In this document: positions 17,463 through 26,100 of the stretch, piece after piece
Position numbering within the stretch: the stretch's first letter is position 1
Layout of the letters: each line of letters opens with the position of its first letter
From: JAHBNG01 sp039028975
Lineage (GTDB): Bacteria > Chloroflexota > Anaerolineae > Caldilineales > Caldilineaceae
Direction of reading: 5' to 3'
DNA length: 64,000 nucleotides
Assembly: GCA_039028975.1 (NCBI GenBank)
Contig: JBCCHB010000022.1
Location: 1 to 64,000, forward strand
Notes under the pieces: generated by a model
The model's input: only the letters and a program-made list of their open reading frames with translations
Database searches by the model: none
What the model was told of the DNA's origin: nothing
Program-made: the position numbers and the translations under genes

Positions 17463-18008
17463 ATGTTAGGACTTGATTTAGCCTGTGGATTGACTATGCA
17501 CTACTATCAAGCAACAGAAAATGGGTTGAACCATTTTGAACAATTACCCGCCGGTGCCAAGCCTTTTCTACAGGCGATCCCCCGGGTGCTCCCGCCACAC
17601 ATAGGCGAATTACATCAAGCACTCTACCAATGGCAGGGTCTGGGCCGTTCGCCAGGATCCATTGTGCCTGAACGTATCTGGATCCGAGAGGAGCAAGAGC
17701 TTTTTATGGCATTTGCTCCGAACACCGAACCTAAGCCGCTGATGCAGATTGGACTGGCTCGTGAAGTGGCCGCATGGCTAGTGCTACTTGATCAGTGGAT
17801 GGAGACTTTTGTCGTCATTGCCCGGGCTAGGGCTATCTGGACGCCTAACGAACTGGTTGCGGCTTTAACTTTCTTAACACCAGCTTTTTTACCCGAGGCT
17901 GTCATACAGAGCCATAACGAGTGGGAGCGAGTTGCCCAAGCAGTGGCATTAAGCGTTGCCGATGGTCCTTTAGCTGGTACACCAACGGATAAACATTGGC
18001 AGGGTTAA
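17463..18008 (+). CDS. Hypothetical protein, 181 residues
   Basis: A soluble protein I cannot assign to a family. It starts MLGLDLACGLTMHYY after AAGGAAAG and is rich in Trp, Pro and Leu. It has no signal peptide, membrane helix or obvious catalytic motif. It lies 60 bases after corA in the same direction and is followed by a family B repeat, which may mark the end of the operon. Codon usage looks like that of its neighbours, so it is probably a real native gene. Confidence 0.65.
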   Translation: MLGLDLACGLTMHYYQATENGLNHFEQLPAGAKPFLQAIPRVLPPHIGELHQALYQWQGLGRSPGSIVPERIWIREEQELFMAFAPNTEPKPLMQIGLAREVAAWLVLLDQWMETFVVIARARAIWTPNELVAALTFLTPAFLPEAVIQSHNEWERVAQAVALSVADGPLAGTPTDKHWQG

Positions 18009-18027
18009 TGTTACTCTATGCGGAATC

Positions 18028-18112
18028 TATACTGCCGTCGATTTCAAAACCGTAGCTTTCCGTAGCTCTACCGGAGAGACCAAACTACGGTTTTGAAACG
18101 GAGCTGAGTATA
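18028..18112. repeat. Palindromic repeat family B, copy 3
   Basis: An 85-bp element from TATACTGCCGTCGATTTC to AAACGGAGCTGAGTATA. The inner arms AAAACCGTAG and CTACGGTTTT form a second nested palindrome. Confidence 0.85.
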
Positions 18113-18273
18113 AGTGTATAGCCTTTTAGAAAAAGTAGTTCCTACTGTTGATTCCGTTTCAGCTTGTCAGCGGGTCCGTGCTTTGGCTGACAATCTGCAA
18201 CGCTGACTAGGCCAAAACTACGCATGGGAAAGCATTATCTGGATATCTATGGTTTTTGAAGGTGACTAAGGCA

Positions 18274-18633
18274 ATGTCAAAACAACGAGAGCATTTGTTT
18301 ACGCTAAACCGAAAAGATTTCGAGGTCCAGACGTTTCGTTCCGGTGGCAAAGGTGGACAGCACCAAAATAAGACTGATTCAGGCGTTCGGATTATCCACA
18401 AAGCTTCTGGCGCAAGAGGTGAGAGCCGAACCGAGCGTAGTCAGCTAATGAATAAGAAGCTGGCCTTTCAACGCTTGGCTGACTCACCTAAATTCAAGAT
18501 GTGGCTGAACGAGGTAGCCAGGGAAGTGATCACTGGTGAGACATTGGAAGAACGGGTTGAAAAACAGATGCAACCTGAAAACATTCAAATAGAAATTGTT
18601 GACGAAGATGGCGCTTGGCAGATAGAAGTGTAA
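18274..18633 (+). CDS. Release-factor-like GGQ domain protein
   Basis: A 119-residue protein made of the peptidyl-tRNA hydrolysis domain of class I release factors. The GGQ motif sits in FRSGGKGGQHQNKTDSGV, followed by the SRTERSQLMNKKLAF helix. It lacks the codon-recognition domains of RF1/RF2, so it belongs with the ArfB/PrfH-like small GGQ proteins that act in ribosome rescue. It lacks the long basic tail typical of ArfB, so I do not assign that symbol. The ATG at 18274 is preferred over a TTG at 18256. The Nudix gene starts six bases after the stop. Confidence 0.85.
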   Translation: MSKQREHLFTLNRKDFEVQTFRSGGKGGQHQNKTDSGVRIIHKASGARGESRTERSQLMNKKLAFQRLADSPKFKMWLNEVAREVITGETLEERVEKQMQPENIQIEIVDEDGAWQIEV

Positions 18634-18639
18634 CTGAAA

Positions 18640-19179
18640 ATGGGCATCGATCGGACATCACTACCGGAGATATCAGAACAGATCAAAAAGAGTTGGCAGC
18701 CCCAACGGGTGGACTACTCTTCTGGTGGTGTTGCCTATCGGCTGGATGTCCAAGGCAGTCAAGAAAGTGACGATAGGAGATTGCTTACCTCAATTGAAAG
18801 CCAGACGCGAATTGCTCTTATTGCTACCCATGGTGGCAAACGGTGGCAGCTCCCCAAAGGGACTGTGGAAGATGGTGAGACCTCGTTGGAAGCAGCCATC
18901 CGTGAAGTTGAAGAAGAGTCCGGCTTACAGACGGAATTTAATGGTTTTATCGAGACAGTCGAGTATTGGTATTGGGATACCTTCAACCGGGTCATTCCCA
19001 TGCTGGTCCGCAAACGGGTCGACTTTTATCTGCTTCGGGTTATTGGTGGTGAGCTTAGCGACTTGAGTATAGAGGTGGATGCAGTTGCCTGGTTTACACC
19101 GGAACAGGCACTTAACCGAATGACATTTAAAGCAGAACGAGCCATTGTGCGAACAGGGCTTGCCCAACTGCAGAAGTAG
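18640..19179 (+). CDS. Nudix hydrolase
   Basis: A 179-residue Nudix-fold pyrophosphohydrolase. The Nudix box is complete: GTVEDGETS continuing to REVEEESGL matches G-x5-E-x7-R-E-U-x-E-E-x-G-U. The preceding RWQLPKG is like that of diadenosine polyphosphate hydrolases, but substrate choice cannot be fixed. An N-terminal stretch of about 60 residues precedes the domain. It is flanked at 6 and 21 bases by the GGQ protein and anmK, so the three probably form an operon. Confidence 0.9.
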   Translation: MGIDRTSLPEISEQIKKSWQPQRVDYSSGGVAYRLDVQGSQESDDRRLLTSIESQTRIALIATHGGKRWQLPKGTVEDGETSLEAAIREVEEESGLQTEFNGFIETVEYWYWDTFNRVIPMLVRKRVDFYLLRVIGGELSDLSIEVDAVAWFTPEQALNRMTFKAERAIVRTGLAQLQK

Positions 19180-19200
19180 AGTCATCAGCGGAGCTAGCTA

Positions 19201-20526
19201 GTGATTATTCTGGGTTTGATGAGCGGTACATCTGCAGATGGGATTGATGTAGCCATAGCTGAAATTGACGGCCCCTATCACAACCTCTCAATTCGGCCGA
19301 TTGGGTTTGAAAGCCATCCTTGGCCAGAGGCTGAACGAGGACGACTCTTTCGCCTATTCACTGGAGAGGCACCTACCTCTCTAATCTGCCAAGCCAACTT
19401 TTCTATAGCTGAATCGTTTGCGAAGGCGGCACTGGCAACGATAGATGCAGTCGGGCTATCGCCAACACAGGTCGATCTGATTGGGAGCCACGGCCAAACA
19501 ATCTGGCATGATGTGGCCTCACCCACGGAGTCAGTTGACGAATTTGCTTCTGCTTTAACTTCTTCTTTCACTTCTCCTTGGGACACGATACCCCATCCGA
19601 CTGCAGACCCTTATCCTGATAAATCGGCTACCGCGAAAGGAACGGTTACCAGCACCCTCCAAATTGGTGATCCGTCGGTTATTGCAGCCCGAACAGGCAT
19701 TACAACAGTGGCCAATTTCCGGCCTGCTGATGTGGCAGTAGGGGGACAGGGTGCACCCCTAGTCTCTATTTTGGATTGGCTGCTGCTGCGTCCTGAAGCA
19801 GGTTTGAATGGCGCAACCAATGGCTGGCGGGCGATACAAAACATTGGGGGGATTGGTAATGTAACGCTCTTACCTCCTTTGGGAAGGGACGAATCTCCGT
19901 TGGCATTTGACACCGGGCCTGGGAACGCCCTAATTGACTGGGCCGTCACCACAATCACGGAGGGAAAGGAGCTCTACGATGTCGATGGGATACGGGCTGG
20001 CCGGGGCCAAGTAGATGGCTCTCTGCTTGAAGAGTGGATGAGCCATTCTTACTTTAATCAGGTGCCGCCCAAAAGTACGGGACGAGAGCTCTTTAGTCAA
20101 GCGCTCTATCAGCAATGGCAGTTGGAGGCAGCAAACCGAGGCGTAGAGGGTGATGATTTTATTGCCACCATCACAGAAGTAACCGCCGCCAGCATTGCCA
20201 GCGCTTATGCCGACTTTGCCCCTGGCCCCATTGCCCAGGTTGTCTTGGCCGGTGGGGGTGCGAACAATCCCCATTTGCGCACGCGTATTGCTGAGCAGCT
20301 TTATGGCGCGTTAGGTTACCGAGTCGAAGTGCTGACGCATGAATCATTAGGCATAGATGGAGATGCCAAAGAGGCCCTCACCTTTGGGCTGCTGGCCTAC
20401 TTGACCCTTCATGGTTGGCCTGGGAATGTGCCGGTCTGCACAGGGGCCGCAAGAGAACAAATCTTGGGGCAGATTGCACCAGGAGCGAACTGGGGCAATC
20501 TACTTATGTCGCATCGCGTAAAATAG
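19201..20526 (+). CDS. anmK: Anhydro-N-acetylmuramic acid kinase
   Basis: This enzyme phosphorylates 1,6-anhydro-N-acetylmuramic acid with ring opening, returning cell-wall sugar to metabolism. The family signature is at the start (LGLMSGTSADGIDVA), with IGSHGQTIWHD and the FDTGPGNALIDW and VLAGGGANNPHL nucleotide-binding loops further on. Length is 441 residues, slightly long because of an insertion near residues 105-145 rich in Ser/Thr. The start codon is GTG. Its 3' end overlaps the convergent amidohydrolase gene by 23 bases. No murQ-like etherase is nearby. Confidence 0.93.
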   Translation: MIILGLMSGTSADGIDVAIAEIDGPYHNLSIRPIGFESHPWPEAERGRLFRLFTGEAPTSLICQANFSIAESFAKAALATIDAVGLSPTQVDLIGSHGQTIWHDVASPTESVDEFASALTSSFTSPWDTIPHPTADPYPDKSATAKGTVTSTLQIGDPSVIAARTGITTVANFRPADVAVGGQGAPLVSILDWLLLRPEAGLNGATNGWRAIQNIGGIGNVTLLPPLGRDESPLAFDTGPGNALIDWAVTTITEGKELYDVDGIRAGRGQVDGSLLEEWMSHSYFNQVPPKSTGRELFSQALYQQWQLEAANRGVEGDDFIATITEVTAASIASAYADFAPGPIAQVVLAGGGANNPHLRTRIAEQLYGALGYRVEVLTHESLGIDGDAKEALTFGLLAYLTLHGWPGNVPVCTGAAREQILGQIAPGANWGNLLMSHRVK

Positions 20527-21793
20527 CCTTTTTCTCTTCCAAATTAAAATAGGCATACTGATTTTTGAGCATAAACCGCTCTGCCAAAGCAATGGCCTCG
20601 GCCTCTGTTAGCAACCCCTCATCTACCTCTGCCTGCATGGCCCGGGTAAACCAATTCCTGGCCTGACGAGAGTAGGCTAATGTGGCCGCAGGTAGATGGG
20701 TATCTCCCCCAAAGACAAACAGCTTATTGGCTGGTGCGGCGTGAATATAGCGCCGGATAAAGTCCCCTGTACTGAACGGATTGATGCTCCACGCCCAGCA
20801 GAGATCCACCGAGACATTGGGATAGTGTTTGGCCAAGGCAATTAGCTCTTCGCTGTACGGGTAAGCGATGTGCATCAACACGAACTTGGCATCTAGATAT
20901 TTGGCCAATAGTGGACAGAGGTGGCCGCTTTTGATGTAGTCCACCGGCATTCGGCTGTGGCCAGCGTAGTACCCCGTGTGGATCTTGAAGGGCAGGTTAT
21001 AGTCAATGGAAAGTTCCACACCTTTGGCCCAACACCAATCGCCAAGGCATAGGCGTTCTGACTCGGTCATGGCTGTGGGATCGCGTTGCCACGTAGCGAG
21101 AGCCTTGGCAGCTTCTTCATCCGTCCGCTCTTGCCAACGCAGAGTACGAGAGTAGGCGTGTTGGGACTTAACCGCGACAGCTCGCTCGGCATGTTGGGCA
21201 AAGGTGGCGGTCATGGCATCTTGTAGGTCTGCCAGGGAGAAGATGGCGACGCCTGTCTCGTCCGCTAGCGTGCCTAAATCTGGCGTGCCGCTACATAGGT
21301 TGGCCCAGTTGATATCATACAGAAAGAAGTCCGGTCCAGGCGTCTCAACCGGAACTGGGCGCTTCATGTGATCTGTCTGCACATGATCCAGATTGGCCAC
21401 ATCCCGTAGAATCCGCAGCCGTTCTCCTGGTTGACCCAACGCAGCACTCTTGGCTTGGGCCGTCTCTAGGCCCTGGGCAGTTAGCTCATCCATGCCATAG
21501 ATCTCTTTGGCAATGATCTGCACGGCTTCGCCATAACCAGTATGCCGTACAGCATCCCACGCATCTTTTACTCCCTCAAAGCGACCGCGGATATCGGGGT
21601 TGTCCTTGTCTAGCAGGGCGTCCACTGCATCTAAGCTGGCACCAGCCGTCACCAAATCCGCGGGGACGTAATTGTGGAAGAGGTTGCGCAAAATATCGGG
21701 CGGATTTTCTGTATACATCTGCTCGTATTCTAGGTGCTCATGGGTGCTGCAGAGAGGGCTATTTTGGATAAAATGGGCGAGTTTTGTTGTCAT
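20504..21793 (-). CDS. Amidohydrolase-related protein, uronate-isomerase-like
   Basis: A 429-residue TIM-barrel metal-dependent hydrolase. The first strand carries the H-x-H pair (STHEHLEYE). Later ligand positions are the His of FKIHTGYYAGH, the His of VLMHIAYPY and the Asp of VFGGDTHLP. This pattern matches amidohydrolase-2/uronate isomerase-like proteins, often involved in sugar-acid or aromatic-acid metabolism. The gene stands alone; its end overlaps anmK on the other strand by 23 bases. A precise reaction cannot be given. Confidence 0.82.
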   Translation of the reverse strand: MTTKLAHFIQNSPLCSTHEHLEYEQMYTENPPDILRNLFHNYVPADLVTAGASLDAVDALLDKDNPDIRGRFEGVKDAWDAVRHTGYGEAVQIIAKEIYGMDELTAQGLETAQAKSAALGQPGERLRILRDVANLDHVQTDHMKRPVPVETPGPDFFLYDINWANLCSGTPDLGTLADETGVAIFSLADLQDAMTATFAQHAERAVAVKSQHAYSRTLRWQERTDEEAAKALATWQRDPTAMTESERLCLGDWCWAKGVELSIDYNLPFKIHTGYYAGHSRMPVDYIKSGHLCPLLAKYLDAKFVLMHIAYPYSEELIALAKHYPNVSVDLCWAWSINPFSTGDFIRRYIHAAPANKLFVFGGDTHLPAATLAYSRQARNWFTRAMQAEVDEGLLTEAEAIALAERFMLKNQYAYFNLEEKKAILRDAT

Positions 21794-21859
21794 GAGTTAT
21801 GCCAAGGTTTAAGGTGCTATACTGCGGTTGGCCATAGATGAGGATAGGTCGATAGTATT

Positions 21860-21943
21860 TTATAGTCTTTAAGAAAAAGATTTTCCCGCCGCCCTTCGAC
21901 AAGCTCAGGGGACAACTGGAAAATCTTTTTCTGGATATCTATA
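21860..21943. repeat. Palindromic repeat related to family A
   Basis: Arms AGAAAAAGATTTTCC and GGAAAATCTTTTTCT are exact reverse complements, ending in the TATA-containing flanks and CTGGATATCTATA seen in family A. The inner arms are diverged from the CCAGAAAAGTC type. Confidence 0.65.
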
Positions 21944-22057
21944 GCTAGGTAGATTATTCTCATCTATGACAGAGCTAAGTAAAAGTGCGGTTGTGTTGAA
22001 AACGGTTATGTCCCATTACCTCGACCAAAGAATACGAACGACCAATTTCACACAGAG

Positions 22058-22585
22058 TCAATACAAAGATACGCGTTTTAGGGTCTGAACCGTTTCATTT
22101 TCGTGGTTCACAATGTCAAGTGTGGATACCGTTCCGCTCAGTTCCAAATTCAGCCTGTTCCAATTTTCAACTACCTGAAGGCACCCGAGCGGATCGGTAG
22201 ACGAGCCTATCCGGATGTGTGGGATAAAATCAACCTGAAGTGCCCACTGAGGAAACAATTTATCGCCATAGAGAGCGTTGTGAAGCTTCACAATATGGCT
22301 GTATCCTTCATCAGGTACTAGAAACGCATGGTAGAGATCGTTAAAGGCATTTTTATTGAGCGTAGCACAACGGATAGTAAACTCAAATGGCTGAACGCTC
22401 CTTGCTTGCTTCGTAACCTCGGCAGTCAAATCATCAACCTGCCACGCTTCGGGGAGCGGAAATACCAATGTAAAGTGAGGTTCAACCAAGTGGTAATGCA
22501 GCTCATCATGATCTCTACGAAGCTCTTGTATCCCTTTGTAATCATCATTTGCTAATTCTGGATAGGCAAGTACCAACAACGTCAT
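22058..22585 (-). CDS. 2'-5' RNA ligase/phosphoesterase superfamily protein
   Basis: A 175-residue protein of the LigT/2H phosphoesterase fold. The first catalytic motif is intact (EPHFTLVF, H-x-T). The second is DFIPHIRIGSS, where the usual H-x-T/S is H-I-R; this is seen in the DNA and may alter activity. The ATG at 22585 is preferred to a GTG two codons earlier. It stands alone between repeat-rich gaps. An RNA-repair or cyclic-nucleotide role is family knowledge, not shown here. Confidence 0.78.
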   Translation of the reverse strand: MTLLVLAYPELANDDYKGIQELRRDHDELHYHLVEPHFTLVFPLPEAWQVDDLTAEVTKQARSVQPFEFTIRCATLNKNAFNDLYHAFLVPDEGYSHIVKLHNALYGDKLFPQWALQVDFIPHIRIGSSTDPLGCLQVVENWNRLNLELSGTVSTLDIVNHENETVQTLKRVSLY

Positions 22586-23110
22586 TGCCACATCTCGCCT
22601 TCTAAGTATGGGTCCATGCCCGGAAATGGGGATGGCATTTCTATAGCTCCTCGCTCAAATCCATCTTAGGCTATGCCACGAAAATAATTACCCATAATCT
22701 GCCCCGTTAGCACGCCCTCGTGCGGAGCGCACCGGCACCTAGAAGGTAACCGGCCTACTACACGAGTATTTTATTCTGTGGAATGGCCTTACTTAAATCT
22801 ATGCACGGTTAGCAGAGCGCAACGTGTCCCCACTACATGAGGGAATGCTCTGCCTATAATATTATACTTTGTTAGAAAAGTCTTATCCCGATTTTGACCA
22901 TTCCGCTCTGGGAAATTCCAAGATGGGAGCACAGAACTTTTCTGGCCATCTATACATACTCTACCGATTATACCACAAACATGGAAATGGAGACCGGCTA
23001 TTTCCGACGATGCCCCGATGATGCGACGATGGGTATATCCGAGAACAGGCAAAGCGTGCGTCACACGTAGCTGGAACACCATTTCACCACTTTGGGGACG
23101 CCCCCTCCGA
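22586..23110. other. Intergenic region with family A repeat
   Basis: It contains a fragment similar to 55780-55800 (CCTAGAAGGTAACCGG versus CCTAGAAGGCAACCGA) near 22740 and a family A copy at 22863-22954. No gene is seen. Confidence 0.5.
22863..22954. repeat. Palindromic repeat family A, copy 3
   Basis: Ends TTAGAAAAGTCTTATCCCG and CAGAACTTTTCTGG inside TATA flanks, with the central CTGGGAAATTCC. Confidence 0.75.
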
Positions 23111-26100
23111 CTATTGCTGTATCAACGGTAAGAAGACCGAATTCTGTGGAGGCCCTGCTCCGGTAGGAATCTCCAAAACCCACAGTCGAGCCTTTAAACC
23201 GTCATTGTCTTCGGCAAAGATGGCCACGCGGTAAGTCCCCTCTTCCGTAAAGTTGGTATATTCAGTACCGTAAATATCGTTGCCGTGGAGCACAAAATCA
23301 AAGGTCGGCACATCTTCAGGAATGAGCTCTTCCACATCGGTGGGCGCTCGGTAGCTGGGCGCATAGACCACCCCCCATACTCGGCGAACGGCCTTGTTAT
23401 CTCGTACTTCGGCTCGGATCGTCCCTCGCCCGTCCACAATGCGATCTGGTCCTTCGGCACTGACAATGTAGGGCGCCCAAAAATCAGGAAGCTGATTGCC
23501 TGTCCCCGGATTGTGATCGTCGGTTCCTTGCTCTAGATCGGCCTGTTCGTTAGGAATCCCGTTACCGTTGGTATCGATCCATGGATCCTGGATTTTGTAG
23601 AGCTGTTTGACGGCGTTGCGCGCGTCCCAGAAGCTACTAGCCAACCCGTAACCCACTTGTAAAGAGTCTAAGAAGCGATCCGAGAATTGGGCACCATCTG
23701 CGGATGCATAGGCCACATTCTGTACATTGGTCGAAGAGATGACAATGCGTCCCGGCTTGCTCACGCTTTTGGGACCGTCAATAAAGCTCCCCGAATGACA
23801 CGCCTCTATCACAATCGTGGCCTTCACGTTGGGTTGCTCTCGTTCTAGTATATTGAGCCATTCGTGTACCTGGTCAGGCGCCACTCGCTCTCCGATTGGC
23901 TCGTCCACGTAGATTCGGTCAATGTTACCATGATCCATGATGTATATGGTCAAGGGTTGCCCTATACCAACGCGGGTAGAAGCCCATTCGGTGATGGCAT
24001 CTTGCAGATTGGCCGCGGTAGCCACATCGTCCACGCCCTTGGCCGTTGGATCGACTGAAAGGTACTGGATATTGTCGTCAGAGTAGCCGCGTGATTTGAA
24101 GAGATCATAGGCTTCGCGGATCACATTGGCAATATTTGGCTGAAGGCGATCAGGGATCTTGAGCCGTCCTTCCATCAAAATAATGGCACCTTGGGCTTCC
24201 TGGGATTGGGCTGCCACAATTGGGCTGACGCTCACGGCATAGACGGCATCTTCACCAAAGATGTCCGCCCGGCTATTGGCTAACCTCAGATAAAGAGGGC
24301 CATCGACTATGGCATCCAAGTCCAGGCGTACACCGGGGGTAAAGGTCTCGCTAAACTCATCGGTTACTGCCCCGTCGCACTCGCCATAGACCTCTAGCGT
24401 AACGTCGGCAGTTGAATTGGCCCGAGTCTGCACTTCAATACGATACGATTGCCCAGCCAAGGCGTTGAAGCGCACCCAATCCACATCCCCATCTGCGTGG
24501 AAGCTATGCTCTTGCAAGGCACCATTTGGCTCCAATGCCGTTGCATTGGCACAGATGTTGTTCTCTTCATAGGTATCAGCAGTAGATAACGTACTGGGCG
24601 GGGTGGCAATGGGCGGCGGTTCAAAGCCAGGGGGAAGGGAGGGATCGGCAGGCGGCTCAACCGGATCATCGGTCGCGGGTGGTGCATCGGTTACATAGCT
24701 AGGCGGGGCCGTTAACCATTCGGCATAGTTGACGTTGCCTGTGACCATATCCCCAATGCCTACCGCATCACCTGTCTCGGATTTGGGGCCGACAGCATCC
24801 CCCCACCAAATACCCATTGCATTGACAGCCGAACCTGAGTTGCTGGTGTCCTGTAGCCCAAAGCGGCTGTTGTTGTAGATAGCATTGTTCTGTAAGGTTA
24901 ACGTTTTCGGTAGCGTTTCAATGGCTAGCCCATCTTGCGCTCCATTGCGTAGAATCGACCGCTGAAGAGTGACGGAGGTGGTCGCTGTTGTTGGTGGTGA
25001 AAGTTGAATCGCCTGAAGATTGCTCCACTCGATAATGCCATCATTCAACGTTAGATTGCCTTTGGTATCCAGACCAGTCTCAGCATAACGCAGTAAGAGA
25101 TGACCTAGATTCAATGTCGCAGGGATTGGTTCAACTTGACTACGAATGCCGCCCCAGTCCCCAGGGTCGGGCAAGGATTGGGAGCCATCGTTATTTGTGT
25201 CTCCACCATGAGCGTCGTCTTTGATGCTGGTCAAGATGATCGGGTTTTCTACTGTCCCTAATGCGTTGAGGCTTGACCCTCCCTCAAGCACCAAGGCACC
25301 GGCTGCAGATTTGATGATTTGCCCAGCCGGGATGGTCAGGGAGATGCCCGTTGACAGAAGCAGATCGTTGTCTCCGATGAAGTGAGGGTACTCGCTGGGT
25401 GCATTCCAGAGACCACTGGTCAGCTTGCCGCGTAACGCAATACCACTATACTGATTACCCGTGAAGACATTGCTGCTGTATATGGGGCTGCTTTGAGGAA
25501 AGCCCTCTACATCAATTGCCACCTGAAAACCACTTACTGTATTGCTTCTAAGTTGAGGCAGGCTCCCCACACTCAGGATTCCTGCCGTAGCTTGGTCCTG
25601 CCCACCGCGAGAGATACCATTGTTGGAAAAAACCACTTGCTCCCCTACGTTTTCTAAATAGATGGCGGGATTGAGAGAGCTGGTTTGGCTGATCTGGTTG
25701 CCGCTAATTTGGGCCGTTATGACGTTGCTCAGCTGTAGGGCAAAGGCTCTCGTCGATTCAACCACATTGTCTTGAATGGTCAACGTCCTAGGTTGGCCAC
25801 TGACAAAGAGATTGGTGGCAAAGCCAATGCCTCCGTTGCGCAGTGTGGATTGACTGACCAGAATATTTGGGCGCTGGTCACTATTTTGGTTGTCGAAAGG
25901 TTCAACGGCGATATCATAACGATAGTTGGACTCTAGTAGCCCATTGGTCAAAATCAGGTTCCCGCTGGTTTGGATAGCTGTCGTGGCATGGCGAACTTCT
26001 ACGTATTGGAGGTTCAACGTCGAGTTGGCCGTATCCTCATCTTGACTACCGTGCCCCACCAATCCTGTCCAATCTCCGGCAGGGAGGGCTGCTAAGGCAT

